Positions 34,791 through 44,676 of a stretch of 64,000 bases of DNA are shown here, one piece after another. Source of the stretch: Barnesiella sp. An55 (lineage in GTDB: Bacteria; Bacteroidota; Bacteroidia; Bacteroidales; Barnesiellaceae); NCBI RefSeq assembly GCF_002161555.1, contig NZ_NFHZ01000008.1, positions 1-64,000 of the forward strand, in the 5' to 3' direction. The position numbers and the translations under genes are program-made. Numbering within the stretch: the first letter of the stretch is position 1; every line of letters starts with the position of its first letter. The notes under the pieces were generated by a model. That model saw only the letters and a program-made list of their open reading frames with translations. It was not told the origin of the DNA and made no database searches.

Positions 34791-35699
34791 ATGTCAGGAA
34801 CCCTCCTTGTCCTTACTGGTCCCACCGGGGTGGGAAAGACCGAACTCAGCCTACAACTGGCCGAGCACTACGGTTGCCCCATTGTGTCGGCCGACAGTCG
34901 TCAGTTCTATCGCGACATCCCCATCGGTACGGCTGCCCCCACGGCCGAGCAGTTGGCTCGGGTCAAACACTACTTTGTGGGGCAGTTGGCCTTGACCGAC
35001 TATTACAGTGCCTCGTGCTACGAGGAGGAGGTGCTGCGCCTGCTCGATACCCTGTTTCAGACGCACGACTATGTGCTGCTTACCGGGGGCTCCATGATGT
35101 ATATCGATGCCGTGTGCAAGGGTATCGACGATATCCCTACCATCAGCGACGAGGTGCGTCGTGAGGTGCTGGAGCACTATCATCGGGTGGGGCTCGAAGC
35201 CTTGTGCGAAGAGTTGCGCGAGCTCGATCCGGTCTATTACGGCGAGGTCGATTTGAAGAACCACAAGCGGGTGATTCATGCCATCGAGATCTGTCGCCAG
35301 ACCGGGGGACGGTATAGCGACCTGCGCACCCGGCAGGTGAAGACTCGCCCTTTCCGCATCGTGAAGATAGGGCTGATACGTCCCCGCGAGGAGCTTTTCG
35401 AGCGTATTGCCCGACGCACCGAGCAGATGATGGCCGAGGGGCTGCTCGACGAGGCCCGTCGGGTCTATCCCCAGCGACACCTCAACTCGCTCAATACCGT
35501 GGGGTACAAGGAGCTGTTTGCCTATTTCGATGGAGTGATGACCCTCGACCAGGCCATCGAAAAGATTAAACGAAATACCCGGGTCTATTCCAAGAAACAG
35601 GTGACCTGGTACAAGAAAGATCCCGATATGCATTGGTTCTCGCCCGACGACAGGGAGGCGATTATCGGGTATATCGACGGCTGTAGTAAATCGAACTGA
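34791..35699 (+). CDS. miaA: tRNA dimethylallyltransferase MiaA
   Basis: MiaA transfers dimethylallyl from DMAPP to A37 of tRNAs that read UNN codons. The P-loop GPTGVGKTE is at residues 9-17 and is followed by [17 protein letters not shown], the substrate-binding segment. Further family elements are [31 protein letters not shown] and [13 protein letters not shown]. Start at 34791 ([13 protein letters not shown]), since the longer frame runs back into the terminator. Length 302 aa is normal. It probably has its own promoter close to the terminator, though I could not place one. Confidence 0.95.
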   Translation: MSGTLLVLTGPTGVGKTELSLQLAEHYGCPIVSADSRQFYRDIPIGTAAPTAEQLARVKHYFVGQLALTDYYSASCYEEEVLRLLDTLFQTHDYVLLTGGSMMYIDAVCKGIDDIPTISDEVRREVLEHYHRVGLEALCEELRELDPVYYGEVDLKNHKRVIHAIEICRQTGGRYSDLRTRQVKTRPFRIVKIGLIRPREELFERIARRTEQMMAEGLLDEARRVYPQRHLNSLNTVGYKELFAYFDGVMTLDQAIEKIKRNTRVYSKKQVTWYKKDPDMHWFSPDDREAIIGYIDGCSKSN

Positions 35700-35748
35700 A
35701 TTTTTTCTCTTCCCCTTTTCCTGAATGTCGCAGCGCCGCAGTATCTCC

Positions 35749-36837
35749 TCAATTGCTGCTCTTGATAAAGTACTCGGTTACCCCCTTGTTGTGCCGCGAA
35801 AAAATCTCACGGGCCTTTTGCAGGAAACCTTTCAGGTGTGGACGTTGCGGATGGTCCTGTACCTCTTGTTCGGCTGGGACGACTACAAACGGGTCGCGAG
35901 CCGTGACGGGTCGGCGGGTATAGACCAGCGTATATTGGGCCGATTGTAGAACGACCCGATTCATCGAGTTGCGGGCTACGTTGACCTTGACCAAAGCGCC
36001 ACCCACGGTGTCGCGCGTTTTCATGTTGGAGATGAAATTACCCAGCGAATAGACGACCAGAGCCTGTGGGTTGCCCGCTGCGTCGTATCGCACCTCCATG
36101 GGTTGAATAACGTGCGGATGCGAACCGATAACCAGTTGTACACCCTCGGCAACCAGCATATCGGCCAACTCTTTTTGCCGGGCGTTGGGGAGTAGTTGGT
36201 ACTCGTCGCCCCAGTGCAGACAGGCTACAATCAGTTCGGCCTGGAGAGCTTTGGCCCGGCGTATGTCGCGTTGGATGCGTTTCCGCTCGATGTAGTTGAC
36301 GATGAGGGGTGGGGAGGGGGCGAATCCGTTGGTCCCGTAGGTATAGTTGAGGAAGGCGATGCGGATGCCGCCCACCTGGGTCATCAAGGGGTGGAAGCGC
36401 TCGAGCGAACGGTTGGAGTCGTAGGTGCCCGCGTGTTCGACACCCAGAGTGTCGAGCAGATGCAGGGTGCGCAGGGCTCCGCGCGAGTAGCGGTCGAGGC
36501 AGTGGTTGTTGGCGGTGAGGAAGAGGTCGAACCCGGCCCGTTGCAGTGCTGCGGGAAAAGCATCGGGAGCCGAAAAACAGGGGTAGCCCGTATAGGGAGC
36601 TCCGCCTGCAGGGGCTTCGAGATTGACCACGGCATAATCGGCCTCGGCAATCTCGGGGGCAATCACTTCGAAGCAGTCGGTATAGTCGTAGCCTTCGCCG
36701 TTACGGGCCGAGGCTATCTGGGCCTGGTGCTGCATGGCATCGCCCGCAAAAAGCAGGGAAACTTCGGTAGCGGGGGCTACCGGAGTTTGCCCTAACAAAA
36801 GCGGTGCTAAAAAGGTGACGAGCCCTATCATCGCCAA
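35749..36837 (-). CDS. CapA-family (poly-gamma-glutamate capsule type) protein
   Basis: The protein has an N-terminal signal-like helix (GLVTFLAPLLLGQTPVAPA), then the CapA/PgsA metallophosphoesterase-like domain. The signature pieces are LLFAGDAMQH, VVNLEAP, FLTANNHCLDRY, LNYTYGTNG, VACLHWGDEY, VIGSHPHVIQPMEV and VVYSLGNFIS. In Bacillus, CapA acts in poly-gamma-glutamate export, but most homologues in other bacteria have unknown substrates. It lies 8 bp after folD on the same strand and is probably co-transcribed with it. Length is 362 aa. Confidence 0.88.
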   Translation of the reverse strand: MAMIGLVTFLAPLLLGQTPVAPATEVSLLFAGDAMQHQAQIASARNGEGYDYTDCFEVIAPEIAEADYAVVNLEAPAGGAPYTGYPCFSAPDAFPAALQRAGFDLFLTANNHCLDRYSRGALRTLHLLDTLGVEHAGTYDSNRSLERFHPLMTQVGGIRIAFLNYTYGTNGFAPSPPLIVNYIERKRIQRDIRRAKALQAELIVACLHWGDEYQLLPNARQKELADMLVAEGVQLVIGSHPHVIQPMEVRYDAAGNPQALVVYSLGNFISNMKTRDTVGGALVKVNVARNSMNRVVLQSAQYTLVYTRRPVTARDPFVVVPAEQEVQDHPQRPHLKGFLQKAREIFSRHNKGVTEYFIKSSN

Positions 36838-36845
36838 TCGGCTTT

Positions 36846-37727
36846 TTATTTATAGATGGCTTTCTTGCCGGCCAGCAGGGTGTTGCGCATGAGCGAGACG
36901 ATGGTCATGGGACCTACGCCGCCGGGCACGGGGGTAATATAGGAGCAGAGGGGAGCAACCTCGCTGAACTTCACGTCGCCGGTGAGTTTGAATCCCGATT
37001 TCTTCGAGGCATCGGGTACGCGGGTCGTTCCCACGTCGATGATTACGGCGCCCTCTTTCACCATGTCGGCGGTTACAAATTCGGGTGAGCCCAGGGCGGC
37101 AATGATGATATCGGCTGTGCGGCATATCTCCTTGATGTTGGGGGTAGCGCTGTGGCACACCGTTACGGTAGCGTTGCCGGGGTAGGCTTTCTGCATCATG
37201 AGGGTAGCTACGGGCTTGCCCACGATGTTGCTGCGGCCCAGTACCACGCAGTGTTTCCCCTTGGTCTCGATTTCGTAGCGGGCCAGCAGCTCCATGATAC
37301 CGGCCGGCGTGGCCGATACGAAGCAGGGCAGACCTATCGACATGCGTCCCACGTTTACGGGGTGGAATCCATCGACATCCTTGCGATAGTCGATGGCCTC
37401 GATGACCTTCTGCTCCGAGATGTGCTTGGGCAGGGGCAGCTGTACGATGAATCCGTCGATATCGGGGTCGTTGTTCAGCTCATCGACCTTGCGCAACAGC
37501 TCCTCTTCGGTCACATCGTTTTCGTAGCGAATCAAGGTCGATTTGAACCCGCACTGTTCGCAGGCTTTTACCTTGTGGGCTACATAGGTTTCACTACCGC
37601 CGTCGTGTCCTACCAGGACGGCTGCCAGGTGGGGGCGTTTGCCGCCGGCATTGCAGATGTCGGCTACCTCTTGGGCAATTTCTTGTTTGATGCGGTCGGC
37701 CACCGCTTTTCCGTCGATTAATTGCAT
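36846..37727 (-). CDS. folD: Methylenetetrahydrofolate dehydrogenase/cyclohydrolase FolD
   Basis: FolD makes 10-formyl-THF from 5,10-methylene-THF with NADP. The catalytic [13 protein letters not shown] segment holds the key lysine. The signature [12 protein letters not shown] and [13 protein letters not shown] follow. The dinucleotide-binding segment is [16 protein letters not shown], and the end has [15 protein letters not shown]. The 293-aa length is normal. It precedes the capA-like gene and lies after ffh, from which it is separated by a long hairpin. Confidence 0.96.
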   Translation of the reverse strand: MQLIDGKAVADRIKQEIAQEVADICNAGGKRPHLAAVLVGHDGGSETYVAHKVKACEQCGFKSTLIRYENDVTEEELLRKVDELNNDPDIDGFIVQLPLPKHISEQKVIEAIDYRKDVDGFHPVNVGRMSIGLPCFVSATPAGIMELLARYEIETKGKHCVVLGRSNIVGKPVATLMMQKAYPGNATVTVCHSATPNIKEICRTADIIIAALGSPEFVTADMVKEGAVIIDVGTTRVPDASKKSGFKLTGDVKFSEVAPLCSYITPVPGGVGPMTIVSLMRNTLLAGKKAIYK

Positions 37728-37749
37728 ATGCGTTATGGGTTTATATAAA

Positions 37750-37820
37750 AACTGCCGGACACACTCTCTATTTGCCTCGAGTCAATCGGTCGTTGGGTTT
37801 GGAGAGTATATCCGGCAGTT
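37750..37820 (-). terminator. Terminator after ffh
   Basis: AACTGCCGGA (37750-37759) pairs with TCCGGCAGTT (37811-37820). ACTCTC/GAGAGT extends the stem inside. On the minus strand a TTTTATATAA run follows. Confidence 0.7.
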
Positions 37821-37845
37821 TCATGGTTGATAATGTTGTGTCTTT

Positions 37846-39168
37846 TTATCTGCGTTTGAGTCCTTTCATCATGGCGCCCTTGTTTTGTGTGACCATGCGC
37901 ATCATCTTGCGCGTCTGGTCAAACTGCTTGACGAGTCGGTTGACCTCTTGTATCGAGGTGCCGCTACCGGCGGCGATGCGTTGTCGGCGGCTGCCGTTGA
38001 GCAGTTCGGGGTTGGTTCGCTCCTTGGGAGTCATCGAGTAGATGATGGCTTCGATGCTCTTGAAGGCATTGTCGTCAATATCCATGTCTTTGATGGCTTT
38101 GCCCACACCCGGAATCATCGAGGCCAGGTCTTTGAGGTTACCCATCTTCTTGATTTGTTGTATCTGACTGAGGAAGTCGTTGAAGTCGAACTGGTTCTTG
38201 GCAATCTTCTTTTGCAGGCGTTTGGCCTCCTCTTCGTCGTATTGCTCTTGGGCCCGCTCGACGAGCGAAACGATATCGCCCATACCCAGAATACGGTCGG
38301 CCATACGGGCGGGGTGGAAGTAGTCGATGGCCTCGAGTTTCTCGCCGGTACCGATAAACTTGATGGGCTTATCGACCACCGTGCGGATGGAGAGGGCGGC
38401 ACCACCGCGGGTATCACCATCGAGTTTGGTGAGTACCACGCCATTGAAGTCGAGCCGGTCGTTGAACTCCTTGGCCGTGTTGACAGCATCCTGACCGGTC
38501 ATGGCATCGACTACAAACAGAATCTCGGTGGGGTTTATCTTCTTTTTGATAGCCTCGATTTCGTTCATCATCTGCTCGTCGATGGCCAACCGGCCGGCGG
38601 TATCGACGATGACCAGATCGAGGTGGTTCTCCTTGGCATATTTCACGGCGTTGGCGGCGATGCTTACGGCATCCTTGCTGTCGGGTTCGGTATAGACCGG
38701 TACCTCGATTTGCTCGCCCAGCACCTTCAACTGTTCGATGGCGGCGGGACGATACACGTCGCAGGCTACGAGCAGCGGACGTTTGGCCTTTTTCGATTTC
38801 AACATCTTGGCCAACTTGGCCGAGAAGGTGGTTTTACCCGAACCTTGCAAACCCGACATGAGGATGATCGACGGGTTTTGCGACAGGTTGATGTCGGCCG
38901 TCTGGCCTCCCATCAGGGTAGCCAGTTCGTCGTGCACGATCTTCACCATCAACTGTCCCGGCTTCACGGCGGTGAGCACATTCTGTCCCAAGGCCTTGGC
39001 CTTTACCGTGTCGGTAAATTGCTTGGCGACTTTGTAGTTGACATCGGCATCGAGCAGGGCACGGCGCACATCTTTCAGTGTCTCGGCCACGTTGATTTCG
39101 GTGATTTTGCCTTCACCTTTCAATATTTTAAAAGACCGTTCCAGTCTTTCACTAAGGTTTTCAAACAT
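37846..39168 (-). CDS. ffh: Signal recognition particle GTPase Ffh
   Basis: Ffh binds signal peptides of nascent membrane and exported proteins and, with 4.5S RNA and FtsY, targets ribosomes to the Sec translocon. The G domain has GLQGSGKTTFSAKLA, DVYRPAAIEQL, DTAGRLAID and TKLDGDTRGGAAL. The M domain starts near 330 and includes TPKERTNPELLNGSRRQRIA and the SRP RNA-binding part (SGTSIQEVNRLVKQF). The end is methionine-rich (RKMMRMVTQNKGAMMKGL). Length is 440 aa, normal. Confidence 0.97.
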   Translation of the reverse strand: MFENLSERLERSFKILKGEGKITEINVAETLKDVRRALLDADVNYKVAKQFTDTVKAKALGQNVLTAVKPGQLMVKIVHDELATLMGGQTADINLSQNPSIILMSGLQGSGKTTFSAKLAKMLKSKKAKRPLLVACDVYRPAAIEQLKVLGEQIEVPVYTEPDSKDAVSIAANAVKYAKENHLDLVIVDTAGRLAIDEQMMNEIEAIKKKINPTEILFVVDAMTGQDAVNTAKEFNDRLDFNGVVLTKLDGDTRGGAALSIRTVVDKPIKFIGTGEKLEAIDYFHPARMADRILGMGDIVSLVERAQEQYDEEEAKRLQKKIAKNQFDFNDFLSQIQQIKKMGNLKDLASMIPGVGKAIKDMDIDDNAFKSIEAIIYSMTPKERTNPELLNGSRRQRIAAGSGTSIQEVNRLVKQFDQTRKMMRMVTQNKGAMMKGLKRR

Positions 39169-39210
39169 AGTTTTTAGAACAAAATTATTTATACTGATGG
39201 ATAAATCGGT

Positions 39211-39219
39211 GCAAAATTA
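39211..39219 (-). promoter_or_regulatory. -7 promoter box of ffh
   Basis: TAATTTTGC on the minus strand, 42 bp ahead of the ffh ATG, fits the Bacteroidetes -7 consensus. Confidence 0.55.
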
Positions 39220-39323
39220 CTCAAAATCGGCGGAATATGCGAATAAAAACCAAAGAATAAATATTATAAATAATGTATATATAGGTGCGCTTCAACTCTT
39301 TGTCGAGGCTCGCCATTTGAGGG

Positions 39324-40646
39324 TTATATCTTCTTGTTTCTCCAGTTTGCCTTTTTGAAGAAGAGTATCGAGAGCAGCAGTTTGAACCCCCAATAGATAT
39401 ACTCGACGGTCCAGCAGAGCGAGATATCCACGCGTTGCCGCACGATGATTACATAGATGGCCAAAGTGTAGAAGACAATAGTGACCATCTCGATGAGGAA
39501 GGCCATTCGGGTGTCGCCCGTGCCCGATACCGACTGGAACAGGAGGTTACCCGGCAGAGCTAGCAGGTAGTAGGCCGACATGACATAGACCGAAGCCGTG
39601 CAGTTGGCAATGAGTGCGCTGTCGTTGGTGTAGATGAGCAGAATCCATTGTGGAAACAGGCACAGCAGGATAATGAGCGGCAGCACAATAGCGTAGCACA
39701 TCTTGATGATGCGTCGCACGATGGGTATCACATCGTCGGCTCGGTGAGCCCCCATGGCATTGCTCACGAGGGTGCAGGCGGTGGCACCAAAGGCATTGAC
39801 GGGCATGAACAACAGGGTAGAGGTGCTGCGTATGATGTTCGAGATGGCCAGGGGCAACTCTCCCAAATGTTCCACGGCTACAAAGAAGAGAAACCAGGTG
39901 CCTATGGTGAGGAAGTAGAGTATCATGCTCCACACCGACACGTTGAGTATCTCGCGGATGAGGCCGAGCCCTTGGAATCCGAATCGGGAGAGCTGGTATC
40001 GCTCCCGGTCGATGCAGAAGAGGGTATAGAGTATGAAGTGCAGAGCTGCCGAGGCTTCGGCCAGGACCGAGCCCAATGCGGCGCCGGCGATACCCATTTG
40101 CGGGGCGCCAAAGTTGCCGAATACGAAGATGTAGTTGAATACCACGTTGGCCACGGTCATGATGATGGCATTGACCATGAGCACGCGGGTGCGGGTTATC
40201 GCCACGAAGAAGGCGCGGAACATGACCCCTATCGAGGTGAACAGCAGACCGAAGATGCGGTACTCCATGTAATCTTCGCCGGCCTGGCATACGGCCGGTG
40301 ACGAGATGAGCAGTTTGAGTAGCTGCGGGGTCCATACCAGTGAAGCCAGTACGAGTAGTATCGAGAAGAGTACCAGAAATAGGGTACCCTGGTTCATGAT
40401 CGGCCCCAAAGCGCGATATTTTCCCTCGCCGTTTCGCCTGGCCATGAGTATCTGAGCCCCCGTGCTGAAGCCGAAAGTGACCATATAGAAGGCCAGGTAG
40501 AGCACGCCGGCCAGGGCCGAGGCTCCCAGCTCCACCTGCCCCACGCGGCCCATGAAGGCGGTGTCGGTGATGTTGATGAGGTTCTGTACAAAGAGGCTGA
40601 CGAGAATGGGCAGTGCGATGCCCCAAATATCTTTACGACTGTACAT
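39324..40646 (-). CDS. MATE-family multidrug/cation efflux transporter
   Basis: The 440-aa protein is very hydrophobic and has about 12 membrane helices in two similar halves. The start (WGIALPILVSLFVQNLINIT, then DTAFMGRVG) is the classic MATE N-terminus. The second half repeats it (NIIRSTSTLLFMPVNAFGAT). These carriers pump drugs or metabolites out against Na+ or H+. The substrate cannot be inferred. Downstream of panD on the same strand after 87 bp, but not obviously linked in function. Confidence 0.93.
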   Translation of the reverse strand: MYSRKDIWGIALPILVSLFVQNLINITDTAFMGRVGQVELGASALAGVLYLAFYMVTFGFSTGAQILMARRNGEGKYRALGPIMNQGTLFLVLFSILLVLASLVWTPQLLKLLISSPAVCQAGEDYMEYRIFGLLFTSIGVMFRAFFVAITRTRVLMVNAIIMTVANVVFNYIFVFGNFGAPQMGIAGAALGSVLAEASAALHFILYTLFCIDRERYQLSRFGFQGLGLIREILNVSVWSMILYFLTIGTWFLFFVAVEHLGELPLAISNIIRSTSTLLFMPVNAFGATACTLVSNAMGAHRADDVIPIVRRIIKMCYAIVLPLIILLCLFPQWILLIYTNDSALIANCTASVYVMSAYYLLALPGNLLFQSVSGTGDTRMAFLIEMVTIVFYTLAIYVIIVRQRVDISLCWTVEYIYWGFKLLLSILFFKKANWRNKKI

Positions 40647-40733
40647 CTGGTTGGGTTGGATGGAAAGGTTCAGTTATATAGCGAAAATGCCCACTCGACA
40701 ATTCGGGCAGGCATTCTCAAATAGTGAGTTCGG

Positions 40734-41084
40734 TTATATCAGTTTGTTGGTCGCGGTGTCGGGGAAGACAACAGCCGGGGTAAAGTTGCGAGCCTCCTCG
40801 GGAGTCATCAAGGCATAGGCCATGATAATGACGATATCGCCGGGTTGTACCTTGCGGGCTGCGGCACCGTTGAGGCATACCACACCCGACCCTCGTTCGC
40901 CCTTGATGACATAGGTTTCAAATCGTTCGCCATTGTTGTTGTTCACGATCGATACTTTCTCATTGGCGATAATATTTGCCGCGTCCATCAGATCTTCGTC
41001 GATGGTGATGCTGCCGATGTAATTCAAATCGGCTTGAGTGACGGTAACTCTGTGAATTTTTGATTTTACAACCTCTATAAACAT
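40734..41084 (-). CDS. panD: Aspartate 1-decarboxylase PanD
   Basis: PanD makes beta-alanine from aspartate for pantothenate synthesis. The precursor cleaves itself between Gly24 and Ser25 (YIGSITI) to create the pyruvoyl cofactor; both residues are present. Other family signs are [22 protein letters not shown] and VIIMAYA. It follows panC after 12 bp, so the two pantothenate genes form an operon. Length is 116 aa, normal. Confidence 0.96.
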   Translation of the reverse strand: MFIEVVKSKIHRVTVTQADLNYIGSITIDEDLMDAANIIANEKVSIVNNNNGERFETYVIKGERGSGVVCLNGAAARKVQPGDIVIIMAYALMTPEEARNFTPAVVFPDTATNKLI

Positions 41085-41096
41085 GGTTTTATTGTG

Positions 41097-41951
41097 TTAT
41101 TTTTCGGGACGTCGATAAGCGATGTTGTCGATCAGTCTCACCTCACCGTCATACACCGTGATGCAGCCCACGATATAGTCCGAGTCGTTCCAGTTGGCAA
41201 CAGGTTGCAACGTGTTTCCATCGACAATCTCGTAGTATTCTACGCGCATTTCGGGGATAGCGTTGAGCGTGGCGACCACTTCATCGATAGTCTCTTTCAC
41301 CGAATGATCGGCTGCAAAGGTACGACTTTTAAACAAAGTCTCGGCTATTTTGGGCGCATTTCTTCGTTGCGATTCGGTGAGTCGGGTGTTGCGGCTGCTC
41401 AGGGCAAGGCCGTCGGGCTCGCGCACGATGGGTACGGCCACGATATTGAACGTGTAGCCCAGTTGGGCAGCCATGGCCCGGATGACGGCGATCTGCTGGA
41501 AATCTTTTTCACCGAAGTAGGCATTGTCGGGGCGCACGATGTCGAAGAGTTTGCTCACGATTTGAGCCACTCCGTTAAAGTGTCCCGGGCGATATTTCCC
41601 CTCCATCACCTCGGCTACCGGACCCAGATTGAATATCCGGGTATCTTCGGTCGGATACATCTCTTCGACCGAGGGGGCAAAGGCATAGCTGCAGTTGACC
41701 GACTCGAGCAGGGCGCAGTCCTTGTCGAGGGTGCGGGGGTAGAGCCGCAAGTCGTTTTTATCGTTGAATTGGGTAGGGTTGACAAATATACTCACCACCG
41801 TTACGTCGTTGTTGGCGACACTGGTCTTTACCAGTTGCAAATGTCCGTTGTGCAAGGCTCCCATTGTCGGTACAAGTCCTATCGTTTTACCGGCATTCCT
41901 GTCCGAATCGAGCTGTTGGCGCAATTCGGCGATTGTTGTGAATACTTTCAT
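41097..41951 (-). CDS. panC: Pantothenate synthetase PanC
   Basis: PanC joins pantoate and beta-alanine using ATP. The HIGH-like ATP site is [15 protein letters not shown] near the N-terminus. The family segments [39 protein letters not shown] and LSSRNTRL are all present. Length is 284 aa. It is first in the panC-panD operon, divergent from the glycogen synthase-like gene. panB is not in the window. Confidence 0.96.
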   Translation of the reverse strand: MKVFTTIAELRQQLDSDRNAGKTIGLVPTMGALHNGHLQLVKTSVANNDVTVVSIFVNPTQFNDKNDLRLYPRTLDKDCALLESVNCSYAFAPSVEEMYPTEDTRIFNLGPVAEVMEGKYRPGHFNGVAQIVSKLFDIVRPDNAYFGEKDFQQIAVIRAMAAQLGYTFNIVAVPIVREPDGLALSSRNTRLTESQRRNAPKIAETLFKSRTFAADHSVKETIDEVVATLNAIPEMRVEYYEIVDGNTLQPVANWNDSDYIVGCITVYDGEVRLIDNIAYRRPEK

Positions 41952-42133
41952 AATTGAACTTTGGTTAAAAAATCGTGCAAAAGAAACAAATAAAACCCAA
42001 TTGACGAAATAAAGCCTGCTTTTTTCTGGATTGTAACCTCAAATATTTCGCATTGAGGGGAAAATATGAGAAGTCTGGCGATTTTTTGTTGTTAATACTT
42101 CTAATAATTCGAGGATTCAGCCGTTTTTTTTTA

Positions 42134-42142
42134 TATCTTTGC
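42134..42142 (+). promoter_or_regulatory. -7 promoter box of the glycogen synthase-like gene
   Basis: TATCTTTGC, a full match to TAnnTTTG, lies 27 bp before the ATG at 42169. No clear -33 TTTG at the right distance. Confidence 0.6.
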
Positions 42143-42168
42143 AAAACTAATCGAGTTTAAAGAGTAGA

Positions 42169-42984
42169 ATGAAAGAAGCCAAAGTTCTATTTATCGCCCA
42201 AGAGATTACCCCGTATTTACCGGAGTCGGAGATTGCTCACATCTGTCGCTATTTGCCGCAGGGCATCCAGGATAAGGGGCATGAAATACGCACGTTTATG
42301 CCCAAGTATGGCTCTATTAACGAGCGTCGTAACCAATTGCACGAAGTCATTCGGCTGTCGGGTATGAATTTGATTATCGACGATACCGACCATCCGCTTA
42401 TCATCAAGGTTGCTTCGATTCAATCGGCTCGGATGCAAGTCTATTTTATCGATAACGACGACTATTTTCAGCGTAGTGCCGATGGGGTAGCCGAGGAGGC
42501 CATGCGTCCCGATAACGACGAACGCAGCATATTCTTTGTGCGCGGTGTGATGGAGACGGTAAAAAAACTGCGGTGGACGCCCGACATTATCCACTGTCAT
42601 GGCTGGATTACGGCGTTGGCTCCTCTCTATATCAAGAAGAGTTATGCCGAGGATCCTTCGTTCAGAGATGCCAAGGTGATTTACTCGCTGTATGACAACG
42701 ATTTTAAAACTCCGTTCGACCCGCGATTTGCCGAGAAACTGAAACTCGAGGGTATTCAAGACAGCGACCTTCCCTTTGCTGTGGGCGATGAGGTCGATCC
42801 CGTCACGCTCAACAAGCTGGCTGTGCAGTATTGCGATGGTGTGATACAGGGAAGTCAAAATATCAACTCTCAAATTACCGATTACGTCAAGCAGCTGAAT
42901 GTCCCATTCTTGGAATATCAGGACCCCGAAAATTATATTGAAGCCTATAACGACTTTTATGGTAAAATTGTAGGGAACGAATAA
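42169..42984 (+). CDS. Glycogen/starch synthase-like glycosyltransferase, N-terminal lobe only
   Basis: The 271-aa protein matches the N-terminal (GT5) lobe of glycogen synthases: VLFIAQEITPYLPESEIAHI, EIRTFMPKYGSINERRNQL, then WTPDIIHCHGWITALAPLYI. The C-terminal Rossmann lobe with the ADP-glucose site is missing, so it is half the length of GlgA. Genes of this short form are found in other Bacteroidales next to DUF4270 genes, so it is probably a real family, not a truncation. Catalysis is doubtful; a binding or regulatory role is possible. DUF4270 follows after 20 bp. Confidence 0.85.
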   Translation: MKEAKVLFIAQEITPYLPESEIAHICRYLPQGIQDKGHEIRTFMPKYGSINERRNQLHEVIRLSGMNLIIDDTDHPLIIKVASIQSARMQVYFIDNDDYFQRSADGVAEEAMRPDNDERSIFFVRGVMETVKKLRWTPDIIHCHGWITALAPLYIKKSYAEDPSFRDAKVIYSLYDNDFKTPFDPRFAEKLKLEGIQDSDLPFAVGDEVDPVTLNKLAVQYCDGVIQGSQNINSQITDYVKQLNVPFLEYQDPENYIEAYNDFYGKIVGNE

Positions 42985-43004
42985 CATCAGTTACTAAATA
43001 GGAA

Positions 43005-44429
43005 ATGAAAGTTTTGAAATTTTTGCCGATAGCTTTCCTTTTGGCTTTAGGCATCTCTTCGTGTGGCGACGAAAACAGCCTGATAGGCTCGTCGATAGTC
43101 GATACGGATCTTGAAATCGTGGTGGACTCTTCCTTTCAACGCATGATAACCGCCGAGTCTATACCCAACGATAGTGTCGTAGGTCGCACGATAACCCAGT
43201 TGATCGGTCGCATTTCGATTCCCGGATATGGAAAACTGGAGACCGATTTTCTCACCCAGTTCATGCCGGCATCGACGTTCGATACCACAGGTGTCGATAG
43301 ACTCGACTCGCTGGTGCTCTACCTGAACTATAATGCCGATTCGTTTACGGGCGACTCGTTGGCTCCCATGCAGTTGAGTGTCTATCCGCTTGAGCAGCAA
43401 CTCAAATCGCCTGTGTATAGCAGTATAAATCCGGCCGACTATTACAACGCTCAGAGCGAACCTATCGCCTTGAAGAGCTACAACGCCTCGTTTCTGGGGT
43501 TGCCCGATTCGTTGGTGAAGTTGGGGTATAAAACCATACGGGCGAAGTTGCCCGATGCGATGGCCGAACAACTCTTCCAGAAATACAAGACCGATCCGCT
43601 CGTCTTCTCTTCGCCCAGCCGGTTTACCCAATACTTCCCGGGCCTCTATGTGAAGACCTCCTATGGAAGCGGTTGCGTAGTGAATGTGCAGAACTCGGTG
43701 ATAAATCTGCATTATACCAAAACCACAGTCGTCAACGATAAAGATTCTACTTATGCCGCCATGCAAACTCTCATGGCAGTGACCCCCGAAATAACAACCG
43801 GCAACCACATAAAATTCGAAATCGATCCTTCGGTACAGAGTAATATTGCTGCCGGTAAGGTCTATTTGATAGCTCCGGCGGGACTGAATGTCTTGTTGCA
43901 CTTCCCTACACGCGAAATCGTGAGAAGTTTCGAGGAGTCGGTGGGAGCCGAGGGCTTGACTGTCCAGGGGCTTATCAACTCGCTCATCCTTACGGTGCCG
44001 TTGAAAGAACTGGTTTCGAACAAGTATAACCTGCAGCCGCCGCAATTCCTGCTCTTTGTACGCAAAAGCGAGCTTCAGTCATTCTTTGAGAAAAAAGAGT
44101 TGGCCGATAACGTGAGGTCGTTTTATGCCGAGTACAACAGCGATACACGCACCTATAGCTTTACAGGGTTACGCACTTTCCTGAACGATGTCATTGAGAA
44201 GAAACGTCAGGGTATCGAGATAACCGATGCCGATGAAGAGATTGTGCTTGTGCCCGTATCGGTGTATAGCGAGACGGTATCGGCAGGTAGCAGTTATTAC
44301 TACTATTCCTATAACGAGCAAGAGGTGGTTACCGATATCGTGCCCTATATTGCAGCACCTTCGTTTGCCGAAATTGATATGGATAATATTAAATTGCAGT
44401 TGACATACAGCCGCCAGAAGGTGAAATAA
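43005..44429 (+). CDS. DUF4270 lipoprotein
   Basis: The protein begins with a lipoprotein signal (VLKFLPIAFLLALGISSC, lipobox Cys at about 20) followed by GDENSLIGSSIVDTD. The 450-residue mature part is beta-rich and contains the DUF4270 pattern of spaced short segments (LDSLVLYLNYNADSFTGDSL, LSVYPLEQ, YFPGLYVKT). Its role is unknown; these proteins are outer-membrane lipoproteins of Bacteroidetes. It is co-transcribed with the glycogen synthase-like gene, and a strong terminator follows. Confidence 0.88.
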   Translation: MKVLKFLPIAFLLALGISSCGDENSLIGSSIVDTDLEIVVDSSFQRMITAESIPNDSVVGRTITQLIGRISIPGYGKLETDFLTQFMPASTFDTTGVDRLDSLVLYLNYNADSFTGDSLAPMQLSVYPLEQQLKSPVYSSINPADYYNAQSEPIALKSYNASFLGLPDSLVKLGYKTIRAKLPDAMAEQLFQKYKTDPLVFSSPSRFTQYFPGLYVKTSYGSGCVVNVQNSVINLHYTKTTVVNDKDSTYAAMQTLMAVTPEITTGNHIKFEIDPSVQSNIAAGKVYLIAPAGLNVLLHFPTREIVRSFEESVGAEGLTVQGLINSLILTVPLKELVSNKYNLQPPQFLLFVRKSELQSFFEKKELADNVRSFYAEYNSDTRTYSFTGLRTFLNDVIEKKRQGIEITDADEEIVLVPVSVYSETVSAGSSYYYYSYNEQEVVTDIVPYIAAPSFAEIDMDNIKLQLTYSRQKVK

Positions 44430-44460
44430 TACTTCGACAGGCCAACGATAACACAGGATA

Positions 44461-44492
44461 AAGCGGGGTAATTTTTTACCCCGCTTTCTTTT
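44461..44492 (+). terminator. Intrinsic terminator after the DUF4270 gene
   Basis: AAGCGGGGTAA and TTACCCCGCTT form an 11-bp stem with a TTTT loop, followed by TCTTTTTTTT. Confidence 0.9.
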
Positions 44493-44562
44493 TTTTGTAG
44501 AGTGGGGATGATTGTCGCGAATAAAAAAATAGGCCGAAGCAATAAAAAAATAAGGGAAAGAG

Positions 44563-44594
44563 TTGGCGCGTTTTATCAAAAGTATTACCTTTGC
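44563..44594 (+). promoter_or_regulatory. Promoter of tRNA-Thr
   Basis: TTG (44563-44565), a 20-bp spacer and TACCTTTGC (44586-44594) match the Bacteroidetes -33/-7 pattern. The mature tRNA starts 10 bp downstream. Confidence 0.75.
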
Positions 44595-44603
44595 ACCGCA
44601 ATC

Positions 44604-44676
44604 GCCACAATAGCTCAGTCGGTAGAGCATTTCATTCGTAACGAAAAGGTCCCGGGTTCGAGTCCCGGTCGTGGCT
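44604..44676 (+). tRNA. tRNA-Thr (CGT)
   Basis: The 73-base sequence folds as a cloverleaf: acceptor GCCACAA / TCGTGGC with one A-C mismatch, D arm GCTCAGTCGGTAGAGC, anticodon loop TTCGTAA with anticodon CGT at 44637-44639, and T arm CCGGGTTCGAGTCCCGG. No CCA is encoded. Confidence 0.93.

Noticed and set aside
35700-35748. Hairpin search between miaA and the capA-like gene for a terminator
   Set aside because: The gap of about 50 bases between these convergent genes has T-rich sequence but no stem that I can support.
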